Source: Gammaproteobacteria bacterium (GTDB lineage Bacteria; Pseudomonadota; Gammaproteobacteria; Burkholderiales; Sulfuricellaceae). From it: a stretch of DNA of 64,000 bases. The stretch is from the NCBI GenBank assembly GCA_018824405.1, contig JAHJGO010000022.1, positions 62,001 through 126,000 of the forward strand, written 5' to 3'. The notes under the pieces were generated by a model. The model was not told the origin of the DNA and did no database searches. It saw only the letters and a list, made by a program, of their open reading frames with translations. Positions 35,069 through 44,323 of this stretch are shown in pieces; position 1 is the stretch's first letter; each line of letters opens with the position of its first letter. The position numbers were made by a program, and so were the translations under genes.

Positions 35069-38065
35069 ATGCCTCAACCTGACAAGACGTCTCGGAAGTC
35101 AAACCAGCCAAATGGATCCACTGGGGCCAGGCTTCCGCATATCCATCTGAGCCGCTGGCCATATGCGCTGGCTATTGTCTGGACCATCGCAATCGCGGCA
35201 TCCCTGTACTGGAACTATCGCCAGACCCATACCCTTCTGCTGGAACAGGCTCACAGTGAGTTGCGCGCCAATTTCTTCAAGGATCTGGCATTCCGGCAGT
35301 GGGCTACCCGGCATGGCGGCGTGTATGTCCCAGTCAACCAGGAAACCCAGCCTGATCCTTTTGTGGCCTATCTTCCTGAGCGGGATATCGTCACCCCGTC
35401 GGGGCGCATCCTGACGCTGATCAACCCCGCCCTGATGGTGCGGCAGTTCAACGAAATGGCACAACAGAATTATGGCGCCATCAGCCATATCAGCAGTTTG
35501 CGACCGCTCAACCCAGTCAATCAGCCTGACCCGTGGGAAGCCCAAGCTCTAAAGACACTCGCGGGTGGCGTGGAAGAAATTACCGATATTGCACTTATCA
35601 ATAATGCTGCATACCTGCGCCTGATCCGCCCGATGGTCATGGTAGAGGCCTGCCTGGATTGCCACAAGCAACAGGGCTACCGGGCAGGAGAACAGGCTGG
35701 TGGCGTCAGTGTATCGGTGCCTCTGGCGCCGCTCGAAGCGGCGGAAAAGGAACGTATGGTTTCGGTGGGCCTGGGACATGGCATCCTCTGGCTGCTGGGC
35801 TTGTCAGGCATCGGCTTCGGAGCGCGTCAGCTTGGTCGGCGCATTACCGAAAGAGAGTCGGTTTATTTCGCTTTGCAGGAAAGCGAAGACCGTTCCCGTT
35901 CCATTCTCTCCACCTCGCTCGATGCCATTATCACCATAGACGGAGAAGAGCGGATTACCGGCTGGAATCAGCAGGCGGAAACCATTTTTGGCTGGAATGT
36001 CGAAGAAGTCATGGGGGCGCCGCTCTCCGGAAAAATCATCCCGCCCCGACAGCGCGAGGCCCATTTGCGAGGGATCAAACGGCTGCTTGAATCCGGCCGG
36101 GGAAGCTTCATCAACCGGCGCATTGAAGTCACCGGCTTACGCAGAAACGGCGAGGAATTCCCGCTCGAACTGGCAATTGCTTTTTTTGTCACCGAAGGCA
36201 AGCCTGCATTCAGTGCCTTCCTGCGCGACATCAGCGAAAGCAAGCGCAACGAGGAAAAAATCCAGCGCGACTTCTATTTGCAACAGGCGCTGGCCGCTGC
36301 ACTGGAAATTTCCATCCGGCCGATTCCTTTCACTGAGCGACTGGAGAATGCACTGAGTTCAATCCTGGCAACACCCTGGCTGGCCTTGCGTGGAACCGGG
36401 GCCATCTTTCTCGTTGCCGAGGATGACAAAACTTTGCTGTTGGCCGCCCAGCAAGGTGTCGTCGAACCTATTCTGCAACAGTGTGCCAGTGTCCCGTTTG
36501 GCGAATGCATGTGCGGTTTGGCCGCAAAAGAGAAAATGCCGATATTCGCCTCTGAAGTGGATGAGCGGCACACGCGCTCATACCCCGGAATGCTGCCCCA
36601 CGGCCATTATTGCCTTCCCATTCTGTCAGGTGAAAGGTTGCTCGGCGTGCTGAATCTTTATCTTGAAAAGGGGCATCAGAAAAATGAAGCAGAGCTTCAC
36701 TTCCTCTCGGCAGTTGCCCATGTTCTGGGTGGCATGATTCAGCGTCATCACGCGGAAGAACAATTGCAACATTCTGCCTATTACGATGCCTTGACCGGGA
36801 TGCCGAACCGGGCCTTGCTGCTGGAGCGCCTCGATCGCTGTCTCAAGCGGGCGGTCAGGCACCACGAGTTTCGCTATGCGGTGTTGTTTCTTGATCTTGA
36901 TCGTTTCAAAAACATTAACGACAGTCTTGGGCATGCCAGTGGCGACCAGGTTCTGGTAACAGTCGCGGCGCGGCTGCAGCAATGCATCCGGCCCGGCGAT
37001 ACCGTGGCGCGACTGGGAGGAGACGAATTTGCCATCCTGCTTGACGACATTGTCGATATTCTGGATGCCTCCCAGGTGGCGGAGCGCATTCATGCCTCAA
37101 TGCTCAAGCCGTTCGAGTTCTTCAGTCATGAGGCGTTCATCTCCACCAGCATCGGCATCACGCTTGGTAACCCGGCATATAAAACGCCGCAGGATTTGCT
37201 GCGCGACGCGGATACCGCCATGTACCGGGCCAAGTCGCAGGGTGCCGCCAAGACCGCCATTTTCGACGAGCAAATGCATGATCATGTGGTTGCCCTGGTC
37301 ACCATGGAAACCGAGTTGCGGCGGGCCGTGGAGCGTAATGAACTGTGCGTGTATTACCAGCCCATAGTTTCCTCCACAAGCGGGGAGGCGATCGGCTTTG
37401 AAGCGCTGGTGCGCTGGCAGCATCCGGAGCGTGGCATGATCTCGCCTGCCGAATTCATCCCGGTCGCAGAAGAAAGTGGCCTGATCGGCAGCATTGGCCG
37501 CTGGGTGTTGCAGGAAGCCTGCCGCGAGGCGCAGACTTGGCGCTCCCGATTCCCGCACGGGGACGGTTTGTTTGTCAGTGTCAATCTTTCGGCCAAGCAG
37601 TTCTTGCAGGCCAATCTTGGCGAAGAGATTCTGCAAATCCTGCTGGAAAGCGGACTGGACCCGCACCGCCTGCACCTGGAGATCACCGAAAGCGCCTTGC
37701 TGGACAATCCGGAAACCAGCAACCAGGTTCTCGTTGAACTCAGGGCCCGCGGCATTCATCTTTATCTTGATGATTTTGGCACTGGTTATTCTTCTTTGAG
37801 TTATCTCCACAGCTTCCCATTCGATGCGCTCAAAATCGACCGTTCCTTCGTTTGCATGCTGGGGAAAGGAAGCAAGCATGTCGGCATGGTCAGCGCCATC
37901 ATTGCCATTGCCCGCAGTTTTGGCATGGACGTGATTGCGGAGGGCGTGGAAACTCGAGAGCAGCTTGAACAGTTATGGGAACTGGGATGCCATAACATAC
38001 AGGGATATTATTATTCGCGTCCGCTTCCTGTTGAGGGCGTGACAGAGTGGCTTGCCAAGGGGTAG
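35069..38065 (+). CDS. Membrane haem-type sensor (DUF3365) with PAS, GAF, GGDEF and EAL domains
   Basis: A 998-residue c-di-GMP enzyme. A membrane helix (about 31-50) precedes a periplasmic DUF3365/Tll0287-like domain with the CxxCH haem motif at Cys195-Cys198-His199 (ACLDCHKQ). A second helix follows near 235-255. PAS (about 270-390), GAF (about 405-560), GGDEF (650-654, RLGGDEF) and EAL (near 777) domains come after. The inhibitory RxxD site (RPGD) is five residues before GGDEF. The EAL residues look complete (EALVRW, NLSAKQF, EITES, DDFGTGYSS, KIDRSF, EGVET), so both making and breaking c-di-GMP are possible. The stop codon is followed 18 bases later by the convergent unknown gene. Confidence 0.93.
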   Translation: MPQPDKTSRKSNQPNGSTGARLPHIHLSRWPYALAIVWTIAIAASLYWNYRQTHTLLLEQAHSELRANFFKDLAFRQWATRHGGVYVPVNQETQPDPFVAYLPERDIVTPSGRILTLINPALMVRQFNEMAQQNYGAISHISSLRPLNPVNQPDPWEAQALKTLAGGVEEITDIALINNAAYLRLIRPMVMVEACLDCHKQQGYRAGEQAGGVSVSVPLAPLEAAEKERMVSVGLGHGILWLLGLSGIGFGARQLGRRITERESVYFALQESEDRSRSILSTSLDAIITIDGEERITGWNQQAETIFGWNVEEVMGAPLSGKIIPPRQREAHLRGIKRLLESGRGSFINRRIEVTGLRRNGEEFPLELAIAFFVTEGKPAFSAFLRDISESKRNEEKIQRDFYLQQALAAALEISIRPIPFTERLENALSSILATPWLALRGTGAIFLVAEDDKTLLLAAQQGVVEPILQQCASVPFGECMCGLAAKEKMPIFASEVDERHTRSYPGMLPHGHYCLPILSGERLLGVLNLYLEKGHQKNEAELHFLSAVAHVLGGMIQRHHAEEQLQHSAYYDALTGMPNRALLLERLDRCLKRAVRHHEFRYAVLFLDLDRFKNINDSLGHASGDQVLVTVAARLQQCIRPGDTVARLGGDEFAILLDDIVDILDASQVAERIHASMLKPFEFFSHEAFISTSIGITLGNPAYKTPQDLLRDADTAMYRAKSQGAAKTAIFDEQMHDHVVALVTMETELRRAVERNELCVYYQPIVSSTSGEAIGFEALVRWQHPERGMISPAEFIPVAEESGLIGSIGRWVLQEACREAQTWRSRFPHGDGLFVSVNLSAKQFLQANLGEEILQILLESGLDPHRLHLEITESALLDNPETSNQVLVELRARGIHLYLDDFGTGYSSLSYLHSFPFDALKIDRSFVCMLGKGSKHVGMVSAIIAIARSFGMDVIAEGVETREQLEQLWELGCHNIQGYYYSRPLPVEGVTEWLAKG

Positions 38066-38083
38066 CGCAGGCAAGTGGATTGT

Positions 38084-39118
38084 TCAAAGTCGCTTGAGCG
38101 CCTCGTCGATTCTTGTCGCCATGTCGTCGTGGGCCAGCACCTCGTCACGCGGCACACGGGCAATCAGCATGATCCGGGCGGGGTGTCCTTCACGCAGGAC
38201 TTCGGTCAGCTCAACTGGTTTGACACTGTCCGCATCCGGCGTCTCAAGCAAGATATTCATGTTGTCGAGATGCAGCGAAACTTCATGAATCTGGAGTAAT
38301 CTTTCCACGCTGTTCAGCACCAGCAGCAACTGGTCCATGAAATACTGCAGGGTCGGTTGATGAATGGCGGTCTGGTTCAGCAGGGTTTCTTTTTCCCTGA
38401 TCTGGCTGCAAATTGCAGCCATTTCGCCTTCGCTGTACTCGACTTGGTCGCACAGGCAGGCTTTCCCGCTGTCCTGACGCAGCTTCATCCTCATGCGGGC
38501 GCGAAGCAGGGCCAATTCCTGTTCCAGGCCCTCGCACTCCGAGCGCGCTGCTCCAATGTTGGCCAGCACTTTGTGCGCGACAAACTCCAGGGCAAAGGCT
38601 TTCAGCTTTTCGCGCAAGCCGCTTTCGCTGTCGGCGGAGGCGACAATCCGGTGATCGGCGAAGCTGATCTGGGTCTGGGGGACTTCCCGCTGCATGATAT
38701 TGCCCCGCATCGCGATGCCCAGCACCTTGCGGACCTGCATGGTGCTGGCGATCATGACATGGAAGTCATCAGATTTTTCAGGCTGTGCCGTAGCAATATG
38801 CTTGCGCAGGGATGCGTCGCGGTTGAACAGTTTCCCCATGTCCGAACTGTTTGTGAACATGGCACGCAGCACTGGCGACAGGTTCCACTGCCGTGTGGCC
38901 GCATCGACCGGTCCGGCAATGCCGTCGATGACGTGATGAATGTGCCTTAGTGCATTCCAGACCGGCCTGCTGAGCGTCTTCTGATAATTGGAGAAAAAAC
39001 GCAGGCGCGGATTGATCTCATAAAACAGCTGCTCGATGGCCGTGTCGATTTCCGCCTGGTGTAATCGAAGGTGTTTCTGTTTCAGATAATGTCGTAAAAC
39101 GCGACGGATCAGGCCCAT
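38084..39118 (-). CDS. Unknown 344-residue soluble protein
   Basis: I do not recognise this protein. It has no signal peptide or membrane segment. It is basic and helical at the N-terminus (MGLIRRVLRHYLKQKHLRLHQ), with a probable coiled coil near 180-215 (ARSECEGLEQELALLRARMRMKLR) and two Cys close together (SGKACLCDQVEYSEGE). A beta-rich stretch follows (VMIASTMQVRKVLGIAMRGNIM; TQISFADHRIVASAD). It lies 31 bases upstream of gshA on the same strand and is convergent with the GGDEF-EAL gene. Codon use is ordinary for the window, so I see no sign of recent import. A co-function with gshA is not implied. Confidence 0.75.
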   Translation of the reverse strand: MGLIRRVLRHYLKQKHLRLHQAEIDTAIEQLFYEINPRLRFFSNYQKTLSRPVWNALRHIHHVIDGIAGPVDAATRQWNLSPVLRAMFTNSSDMGKLFNRDASLRKHIATAQPEKSDDFHVMIASTMQVRKVLGIAMRGNIMQREVPQTQISFADHRIVASADSESGLREKLKAFALEFVAHKVLANIGAARSECEGLEQELALLRARMRMKLRQDSGKACLCDQVEYSEGEMAAICSQIREKETLLNQTAIHQPTLQYFMDQLLLVLNSVERLLQIHEVSLHLDNMNILLETPDADSVKPVELTEVLREGHPARIMLIARVPRDEVLAHDDMATRIDEALKRL

Positions 39119-39149
39119 TTTGCATTTATCCGAAAAGGCGCTCAGGTTT

Positions 39150-40421
39150 TCACGGCTTGGTATTTTCCAGCTCGATCGAGGCCGCCAACAGCGCCAGCCT
39201 TGCTACCACGCCGTAGGCGTAGAAGCGGTTGGGCGGGGTGTCCGGTCCGGCGGCATAGTCGGGCAGGGAGCAGGAGGTGTCGAAAGCCAGCGGTACGAAA
39301 TGCATGCCGGGAGCGTTGAGGTTTTCGTCCTGGCCGCGCCCGGTGTGGACGCGGTAGAAACCGCCCACCACGAAGTGATCCATCATGTACACCACCGGCT
39401 CGGCCACTGCCTCGTTGATGCTCTCGAAGGTGTAGACCCCCTCCTGGATGATGACTTCGCTGACCTGCTGACCTTCCTTGATGACCGACATCTTGTTGCG
39501 TTGCTTGCGGTTGAGGCCTTTGACCTCGGACGCATCCTTGACTGTCATGATGCCCATGCCGTAGGTGCCGGCATCGGCCTTGACGATGACGAAGGGGTCG
39601 TTCTTGACGCCATATTCGCGATATTTTTCGCGGATGTCCTGAAGCAGTTCATCCACTTTTACTGCCAGGCATTCCTCACCCTGCCGCTCGCTGAAGTTGA
39701 TCTCGCTGCAATCGTCGAAATACGGGTTGATCAGCCACGGGTCCATGTGGATGATGGTGGCGAATTCCGCCGCCACCTGATCATAGGCGCTGAAGTGGTG
39801 GGTTTTGCGCCGCGTCGCCCAGCCGGCATGCAGCGGCGGGATGACGGGCTGTTTCAGCCCTTTGAGTATCTCCGGGATGCCGGCGGAAAGATCATTGTTG
39901 AGCAGAATGGCGCACGGGTCGAAATCGTCCAGCCTGAGCTTGTTCCCTTCTCGCCGCATGGGTTCGAGGGTCAGGGTCTGGCCATCCGGCAGCTCCAGCA
40001 CGGTGGGCTCAGTGATGTCCGGGATCATTGTGCCCAGGCGGACATACAGGCCGGCATGGCGCAGGATGGTGGTGAGACGTGCCACGTTTTGCAGGTAGAA
40101 GGTGTTGCGAGTGTGGTTCTCCGGAATGACCAGAAAACGTTGTGCATCCGGGCATATCTTTTCCACTGCCGACATGGCCGCCTGCACGCACAAGGGCATG
40201 AAATCGGGGTTCAGGTTGTTGAATCCGCCGGGGAACAGGTTGGTGTCCACCGGCGCCAGCTTGAAGCCGGCGTTGCGCAGATCCACCGAGGCGTAAAAAG
40301 GCGCATCATGCTCCTGCCACTTGGCGCGGAACCATTGCTCTATGCGCGGCTGGGCGTCGAGGATGTGCTGCTCGAGGTCGTGCAACGGGCCGGTGAGGGC
40401 GGTGGTGAGGTGTGGGACCAT
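39150..40421 (-). CDS. gshA: Glutamate-cysteine ligase, Acidithiobacillus/betaproteobacterial type
   Basis: GshA makes gamma-glutamylcysteine, the first step of glutathione synthesis. This 423-residue protein belongs to the form described from Acidithiobacillus ferrooxidans (TIGR02049 type), not the enterobacterial GshA. Characteristic sequences are FYASVDLRNAGFKLAPVDTNLFPGGFNNL, FLVIPENHTRNTFYLQNV, HAGWATRRKTHHFSAYD, FVIVKADAGTYGMGIMTV, VIIQEGVYT and VVYMMDHFVVGGFYRVH. The pairing with gshB elsewhere in the window supports the call. In related genomes gshA and gshB are often adjacent; here a c-di-GMP gene and an unknown gene separate them. Confidence 0.93.
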   Translation of the reverse strand: MVPHLTTALTGPLHDLEQHILDAQPRIEQWFRAKWQEHDAPFYASVDLRNAGFKLAPVDTNLFPGGFNNLNPDFMPLCVQAAMSAVEKICPDAQRFLVIPENHTRNTFYLQNVARLTTILRHAGLYVRLGTMIPDITEPTVLELPDGQTLTLEPMRREGNKLRLDDFDPCAILLNNDLSAGIPEILKGLKQPVIPPLHAGWATRRKTHHFSAYDQVAAEFATIIHMDPWLINPYFDDCSEINFSERQGEECLAVKVDELLQDIREKYREYGVKNDPFVIVKADAGTYGMGIMTVKDASEVKGLNRKQRNKMSVIKEGQQVSEVIIQEGVYTFESINEAVAEPVVYMMDHFVVGGFYRVHTGRGQDENLNAPGMHFVPLAFDTSCSLPDYAAGPDTPPNRFYAYGVVARLALLAASIELENTKP

Positions 40422-40536
40422 AGACTGAAATATGCCAGTGGGGGATCAGAACAATTGTAGCGGATGTGGCTGGTTTCGTCAGGCGGGAAATCAAGCCGGG
40501 AGGGGCACTTGGATGTGCAATATATCCAGTCGTTTT

Positions 40537-43500
40537 TCAGTTTGCTACATGGCTTTCATGCGGCTTAACTGCTGGAGATAGGCTGGCCCTGGCCGAGAGC
40601 ATTTCCTGGTGCTGGAAAGCCTCGGCGATTTGCGCGCGCAAGGCAGTATCTTCCCACGGCTTGGAAAGAAATTTGTAAATGGCGCCGTGGTTCACTGCAT
40701 CGGTAATGCTGGTAAGGTCGGCATAGCCGGAAAGCACGATGCGCAGCGTATCCGGGTACAATTCACGGACCCGGCTGAGAAATTCGGTGCCGCTCATCCT
40801 GGGCATGCGCTGATCGGAAATGATTACATCCACCGACGTCTGGGCCAGAATTTCGAATGCCGCCGCCGGGTCGTTCGCTGTCAGGATGCGATAGCCGTCC
40901 TGGCGCAGCAGGCGGTGCAGGGCGGAAAGAACGTTGGGCTCGTCGTCCACCAGCAGCAAAGTGCGTGTCGGCCCGCTCTGCTGGTCGGGGAGAGCGAGCT
41001 GGCGGTTTTCGCGCAGCATCTGCTCCATTCGATCCGGCGTCACGGGGCGGCTGAAAAAGTAGCCCTGAATGGCGTCGCAGCCGTGGCTGCGCAAAAAACT
41101 CAGCTGGCTTTCTGTCTCCACGCCCTCCGCTATGACCTCGAGCTTCATGCCGTGCGCCAGTGCGATGATGGCCATGGAGATGGCGGCATCATCCGGGTCG
41201 GAAATGATGTCGCGCACGAATGACTGGTCCAGCTTGAGCTTGTTGATGGGGAAACGTTTGAGATAGCTGAGGCTGGAATAACCAGTGCCAAAATCGTCGA
41301 TGGAAAGTCTGACGCCCATGTCACGCAACGCGCCCAGCGTTTGCTCGGTGCTTTCGGCATGCTGCATGGCAACGCTTTCGGTGATTTCCAGTTCGAGATA
41401 TTGAGGGGGCAGGCCGCTATCTTCCAGAGCCTTTTTGACCAGCTGCGGAATGTTTTCGCGGAACTGGCGGCCTGAAAGGTTCACCGCCACGCGTATCGGC
41501 GGCAGGCCCGCATCGTGCCAAGCCTTGGTTTGTTTGCAGGCAGTATGCAGCACCCAGGCGCCGATGGGGATGATCAGGCCGTTTTCTTCCGCCAGGGGAA
41601 TGAAATTCACTGGCGAGACCAGCCCCATTTCCGCGTGATTCCAGCGCAGCAACGCCTCCATGCCGATCACCCGGCCGCTGCTCAGGCTGACCTGGGGCTG
41701 GTAATGAAGGCTGAACTCGTTCCGCTCCAGTGCGGTGCGCAGGCTGTTTTCCATCATCAGACGCTGAAATGCGCGGCTGTTGATTTCGGCAGTGTAGTAC
41801 TGGACGCTGTTGTGGCCCTGCTCCTTGGCGCGGTACATGGCGGCATCCGCATTTTTCAGCAGGGTAAAGGCATCCTCACCGTCGCGGGGAAACAAACTGA
41901 CCCCGATGCTGCAGGTGATGGTTAATTGGTTGGCATCGATCGTGGCAGGCTCGGCGATGGCGGCAAGAATCTTGTGCGTGATGCGTGAAATATCCTCTTC
42001 ATGGGAAACGTCAGCTAGTATCACCGCGAAATCGTCCCCGCCCAGCCTCGCGACGGTATCGCCGCCGCGAACGCAGCCGCTGATGCGCTGCGCCATGAGC
42101 TGCAGCAACTGGTCGCCAATATTGTGTCCCAGGCTGTCGTTGATGACCTTGAAGTTATCGAGGTCCAATAAAATCAGTCCCAGCAGACTCTCCGTGCGCC
42201 GGGCGAAGAGGATGCCCTGGGTCAGACGATCCTGGGCCAGATTGCGGTTGGGCAGCCGGGTCAGGGTGTCGTGGGAGGACTGGTAAGCCAGCTGTTCCTC
42301 ATAGTGCATGCGTTCGGTCACATCGTTCTGGATGCCGATGTAGTGCGTGACTTCGCCCGCATCGTTGCGCACCGGCGAAATGTAAAGCTCGTTCCAGAAC
42401 AGGCTTCCGTCCTTGCGATAATTGCGCAGCAAGGCCTTGCCGTCGCGCTTCTCCCTGGCTGCGCGGCGGATATTTTCCAGCTCGGGTTGATCGGTATCCT
42501 GATTTTGCAGGAAGCGGCCATTTTTCCCCAGCGCTTCTTCGGCGCTATAGCCGGTGATGCGCTCGAAAGCGGGGTTGACATACACATAGGGGAAATTGGG
42601 CTGGGTTGCATCGGTAATGGTGATGGCGTTGACGCTTGATTCGAGCGCCCTTTGCCACAGCCGGAGTTTTTCCGCTGCCGCCTTGCTGGCGGTGATGTCC
42701 TGTTTGACCCCGACAAAATGGGTGGTCTCGCCCTTTTCATTGTTGACCGGGGAGAGCGTGGCTGCCTCCCAATACAGTTCGCCATTCTTCTTGCGGTTGA
42801 GCAGCTCTCCGCACCAGACCTTGCCGGAGAGAATGGTGTCCCACATTTCGCGATAAGTTTCCACAGGCGTGTCGCCCGACTGCCACACGCGGGGATTCTG
42901 GCCGATGATTTCTTCCTCCAGATAGCCGGTCAGGGTGTAGAAATAGGGGTTGACGTACTCGATCACACCATCGTGATCCGTGATGAGGATTGTGTTGGCG
43001 CTTTGTTCTATGGCCTGGGTGAGTTTGCTTAGCTTGATTTCCGCCGCCTTGCGTCTCCTGAGGTCGTGCATGATGGTGGAGAGGAAGGTGAGCTGGCCGT
43101 CCGCCGTCTTGTGGGCGAGGATCAGCTGGGAAACCGGAATTTCCCTGCCGTCCTGGGTCAGCAGTGCGGTTTCGCCCTTCCACACTCCTTCTCGTATCGC
43201 GGTGGGAATGCCTTCCTGCTGGACCAGAGTGGCAGCCCAGTCAGGATGATATTTGGAAATGGCCACGCCGCTCAGGTCTTCTTCAGGCGTGACGCCGATC
43301 ATCTTGCGTCCCGCGCGGTTGAGGTACAGGGTCTTGCCGTCTGGCGTGGTGATGCCGACAAAATCCGGCATGGCCGCGAGAATTTCCTCGAAGCGGGAAA
43401 TCTCGCCGATGAAGTTTTCCATCTGCTCCGCGCCCTGATTGAAGCCGCGCATGAGTTCGCCGATTTCATCATAACGATGATTCTGCATCCGCACGCCGCG

Positions 43501-44205
43501 CTCCCCCGCGGCGAAGCGCCTCACCATGTCGGTGACCGCGACCAGCGGCGTGACGATACGCCAGCGTGCGAAGGCAACAAGGGTGATGAGAAACGCCAGG
43601 TTGAGCGCCACCATGCCGGCAATCAGCCAGTTGATATTGCGGTGAGCCTGCTGCGCCGCTGCGGTCAGCGTGCTGACCACCTGGTCGGTGCGTTCCAGAA
43701 TGGTGTCGGTTTCGCGCTTGAGGCGGGAGAGATCTGTCGGCCCCAGTGTGGCGCTGGCGGCCGGCAGGGAATTTTCCAGGGTATGCCGGAAAGTGAGCCA
43801 GCTCGCGCGCACTTCCCCGATCTGGGCGGAAAGCTCGCTACTTTCACGCAGCAGTAGGAACGGCAAATGGGCGCTTTCCTGTTCGACGCCATCGAGCCTG
43901 GCTTCAAAGCGTTGCATCAGGACCGGGATTTCGTCGTTGGTGCGTTTCTGTAAAGCGGATTCGGCGGTATAAAAGGCCAGTCGCTGGCTCAGGTAACGCA
44001 GTTTGCCGCTGTCATTGACCAGGCGGGACGCATCTGCAACGCCGGTGTACAGTTTATCCACCACCATCAGGCTGGCGGCGGTCAGGAGGAAAAAAGCCAG
44101 AAAAATCGCCGCCAGTTTCTGCCCGACCGTGAGCCTCACCAATGGGGCGGGCGTGGGTTCGATGCTGGCGGACTGGCTGGGTGGCGGCATGTTTTTTCTT
44201 GTCAT
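40537..44205 (-). CDS. Membrane PAS/PAS/LOV-like-GGDEF-EAL protein with C-terminal receiver domain
   Basis: A protein of 1222 residues counted from the ATG at 44205. Two membrane helices (about 26-47 and 195-215) enclose a helical PilJ-type periplasmic sensor, then HAMP, three PAS domains, GGDEF, EAL and a receiver domain at the C-terminus. PAS 3 (about 530-640) is LOV-like (VYVNPAFERITGYSAEEALGKNGRFLQ; NYRKDGSLFWNELYISPV; IGIQNDVT), but the photoactive Cys is Gly563. The GGDEF motif reads GGDDF (721-725), with an RxxD site (RGGD) upstream. The EAL residues are intact (EALLRW, EITES, DDFGTGYSS, EGVET). The receiver (about 1080-1200) has VDDEPN, SDQRMP and FLSKPW. A TTG at 44229 is an alternative start. 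Confidence 0.92.
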   Translation of the reverse strand: MTRKNMPPPSQSASIEPTPAPLVRLTVGQKLAAIFLAFFLLTAASLMVVDKLYTGVADASRLVNDSGKLRYLSQRLAFYTAESALQKRTNDEIPVLMQRFEARLDGVEQESAHLPFLLLRESSELSAQIGEVRASWLTFRHTLENSLPAASATLGPTDLSRLKRETDTILERTDQVVSTLTAAAQQAHRNINWLIAGMVALNLAFLITLVAFARWRIVTPLVAVTDMVRRFAAGERGVRMQNHRYDEIGELMRGFNQGAEQMENFIGEISRFEEILAAMPDFVGITTPDGKTLYLNRAGRKMIGVTPEEDLSGVAISKYHPDWAATLVQQEGIPTAIREGVWKGETALLTQDGREIPVSQLILAHKTADGQLTFLSTIMHDLRRRKAAEIKLSKLTQAIEQSANTILITDHDGVIEYVNPYFYTLTGYLEEEIIGQNPRVWQSGDTPVETYREMWDTILSGKVWCGELLNRKKNGELYWEAATLSPVNNEKGETTHFVGVKQDITASKAAAEKLRLWQRALESSVNAITITDATQPNFPYVYVNPAFERITGYSAEEALGKNGRFLQNQDTDQPELENIRRAAREKRDGKALLRNYRKDGSLFWNELYISPVRNDAGEVTHYIGIQNDVTERMHYEEQLAYQSSHDTLTRLPNRNLAQDRLTQGILFARRTESLLGLILLDLDNFKVINDSLGHNIGDQLLQLMAQRISGCVRGGDTVARLGGDDFAVILADVSHEEDISRITHKILAAIAEPATIDANQLTITCSIGVSLFPRDGEDAFTLLKNADAAMYRAKEQGHNSVQYYTAEINSRAFQRLMMENSLRTALERNEFSLHYQPQVSLSSGRVIGMEALLRWNHAEMGLVSPVNFIPLAEENGLIIPIGAWVLHTACKQTKAWHDAGLPPIRVAVNLSGRQFRENIPQLVKKALEDSGLPPQYLELEITESVAMQHAESTEQTLGALRDMGVRLSIDDFGTGYSSLSYLKRFPINKLKLDQSFVRDIISDPDDAAISMAIIALAHGMKLEVIAEGVETESQLSFLRSHGCDAIQGYFFSRPVTPDRMEQMLRENRQLALPDQQSGPTRTLLLVDDEPNVLSALHRLLRQDGYRILTANDPAAAFEILAQTSVDVIISDQRMPRMSGTEFLSRVRELYPDTLRIVLSGYADLTSITDAVNHGAIYKFLSKPWEDTALRAQIAEAFQHQEMLSARASLSPAVKPHESHVAN

Positions 44206-44284
44206 TTTGGCGGGCAGTGGTGCAGGCAAGACTTGAAACTCGGTTAGCCAAGTCCGGAACCCGCCCGCCAGATCGTTGTGAAAT

Positions 44285-44293
44285 TGCTATAAT
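44285..44293 (+). promoter_or_regulatory. Extended -10 promoter element upstream of ybiT
   Basis: TGCTATAAT is a perfect extended -10 sequence (TGnTATAAT), lying 31 bases before the ybiT start codon. No good -35 is seen at the usual distance, which fits the extended -10 class. It would transcribe ybiT and the coupled Rossmann protein gene. Confidence 0.55.
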
Positions 44294-44323
44294 AAGCACA
44301 TTTTTCCGCAAACGGGCCATAAA

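Noticed and set aside
39120-40460. Plus-strand frame of 446 codons opposite gshA
   Set aside because: Complete antisense overlap with gshA, whose conserved motifs are unambiguous; no ribosome site or family pattern in the plus frame.
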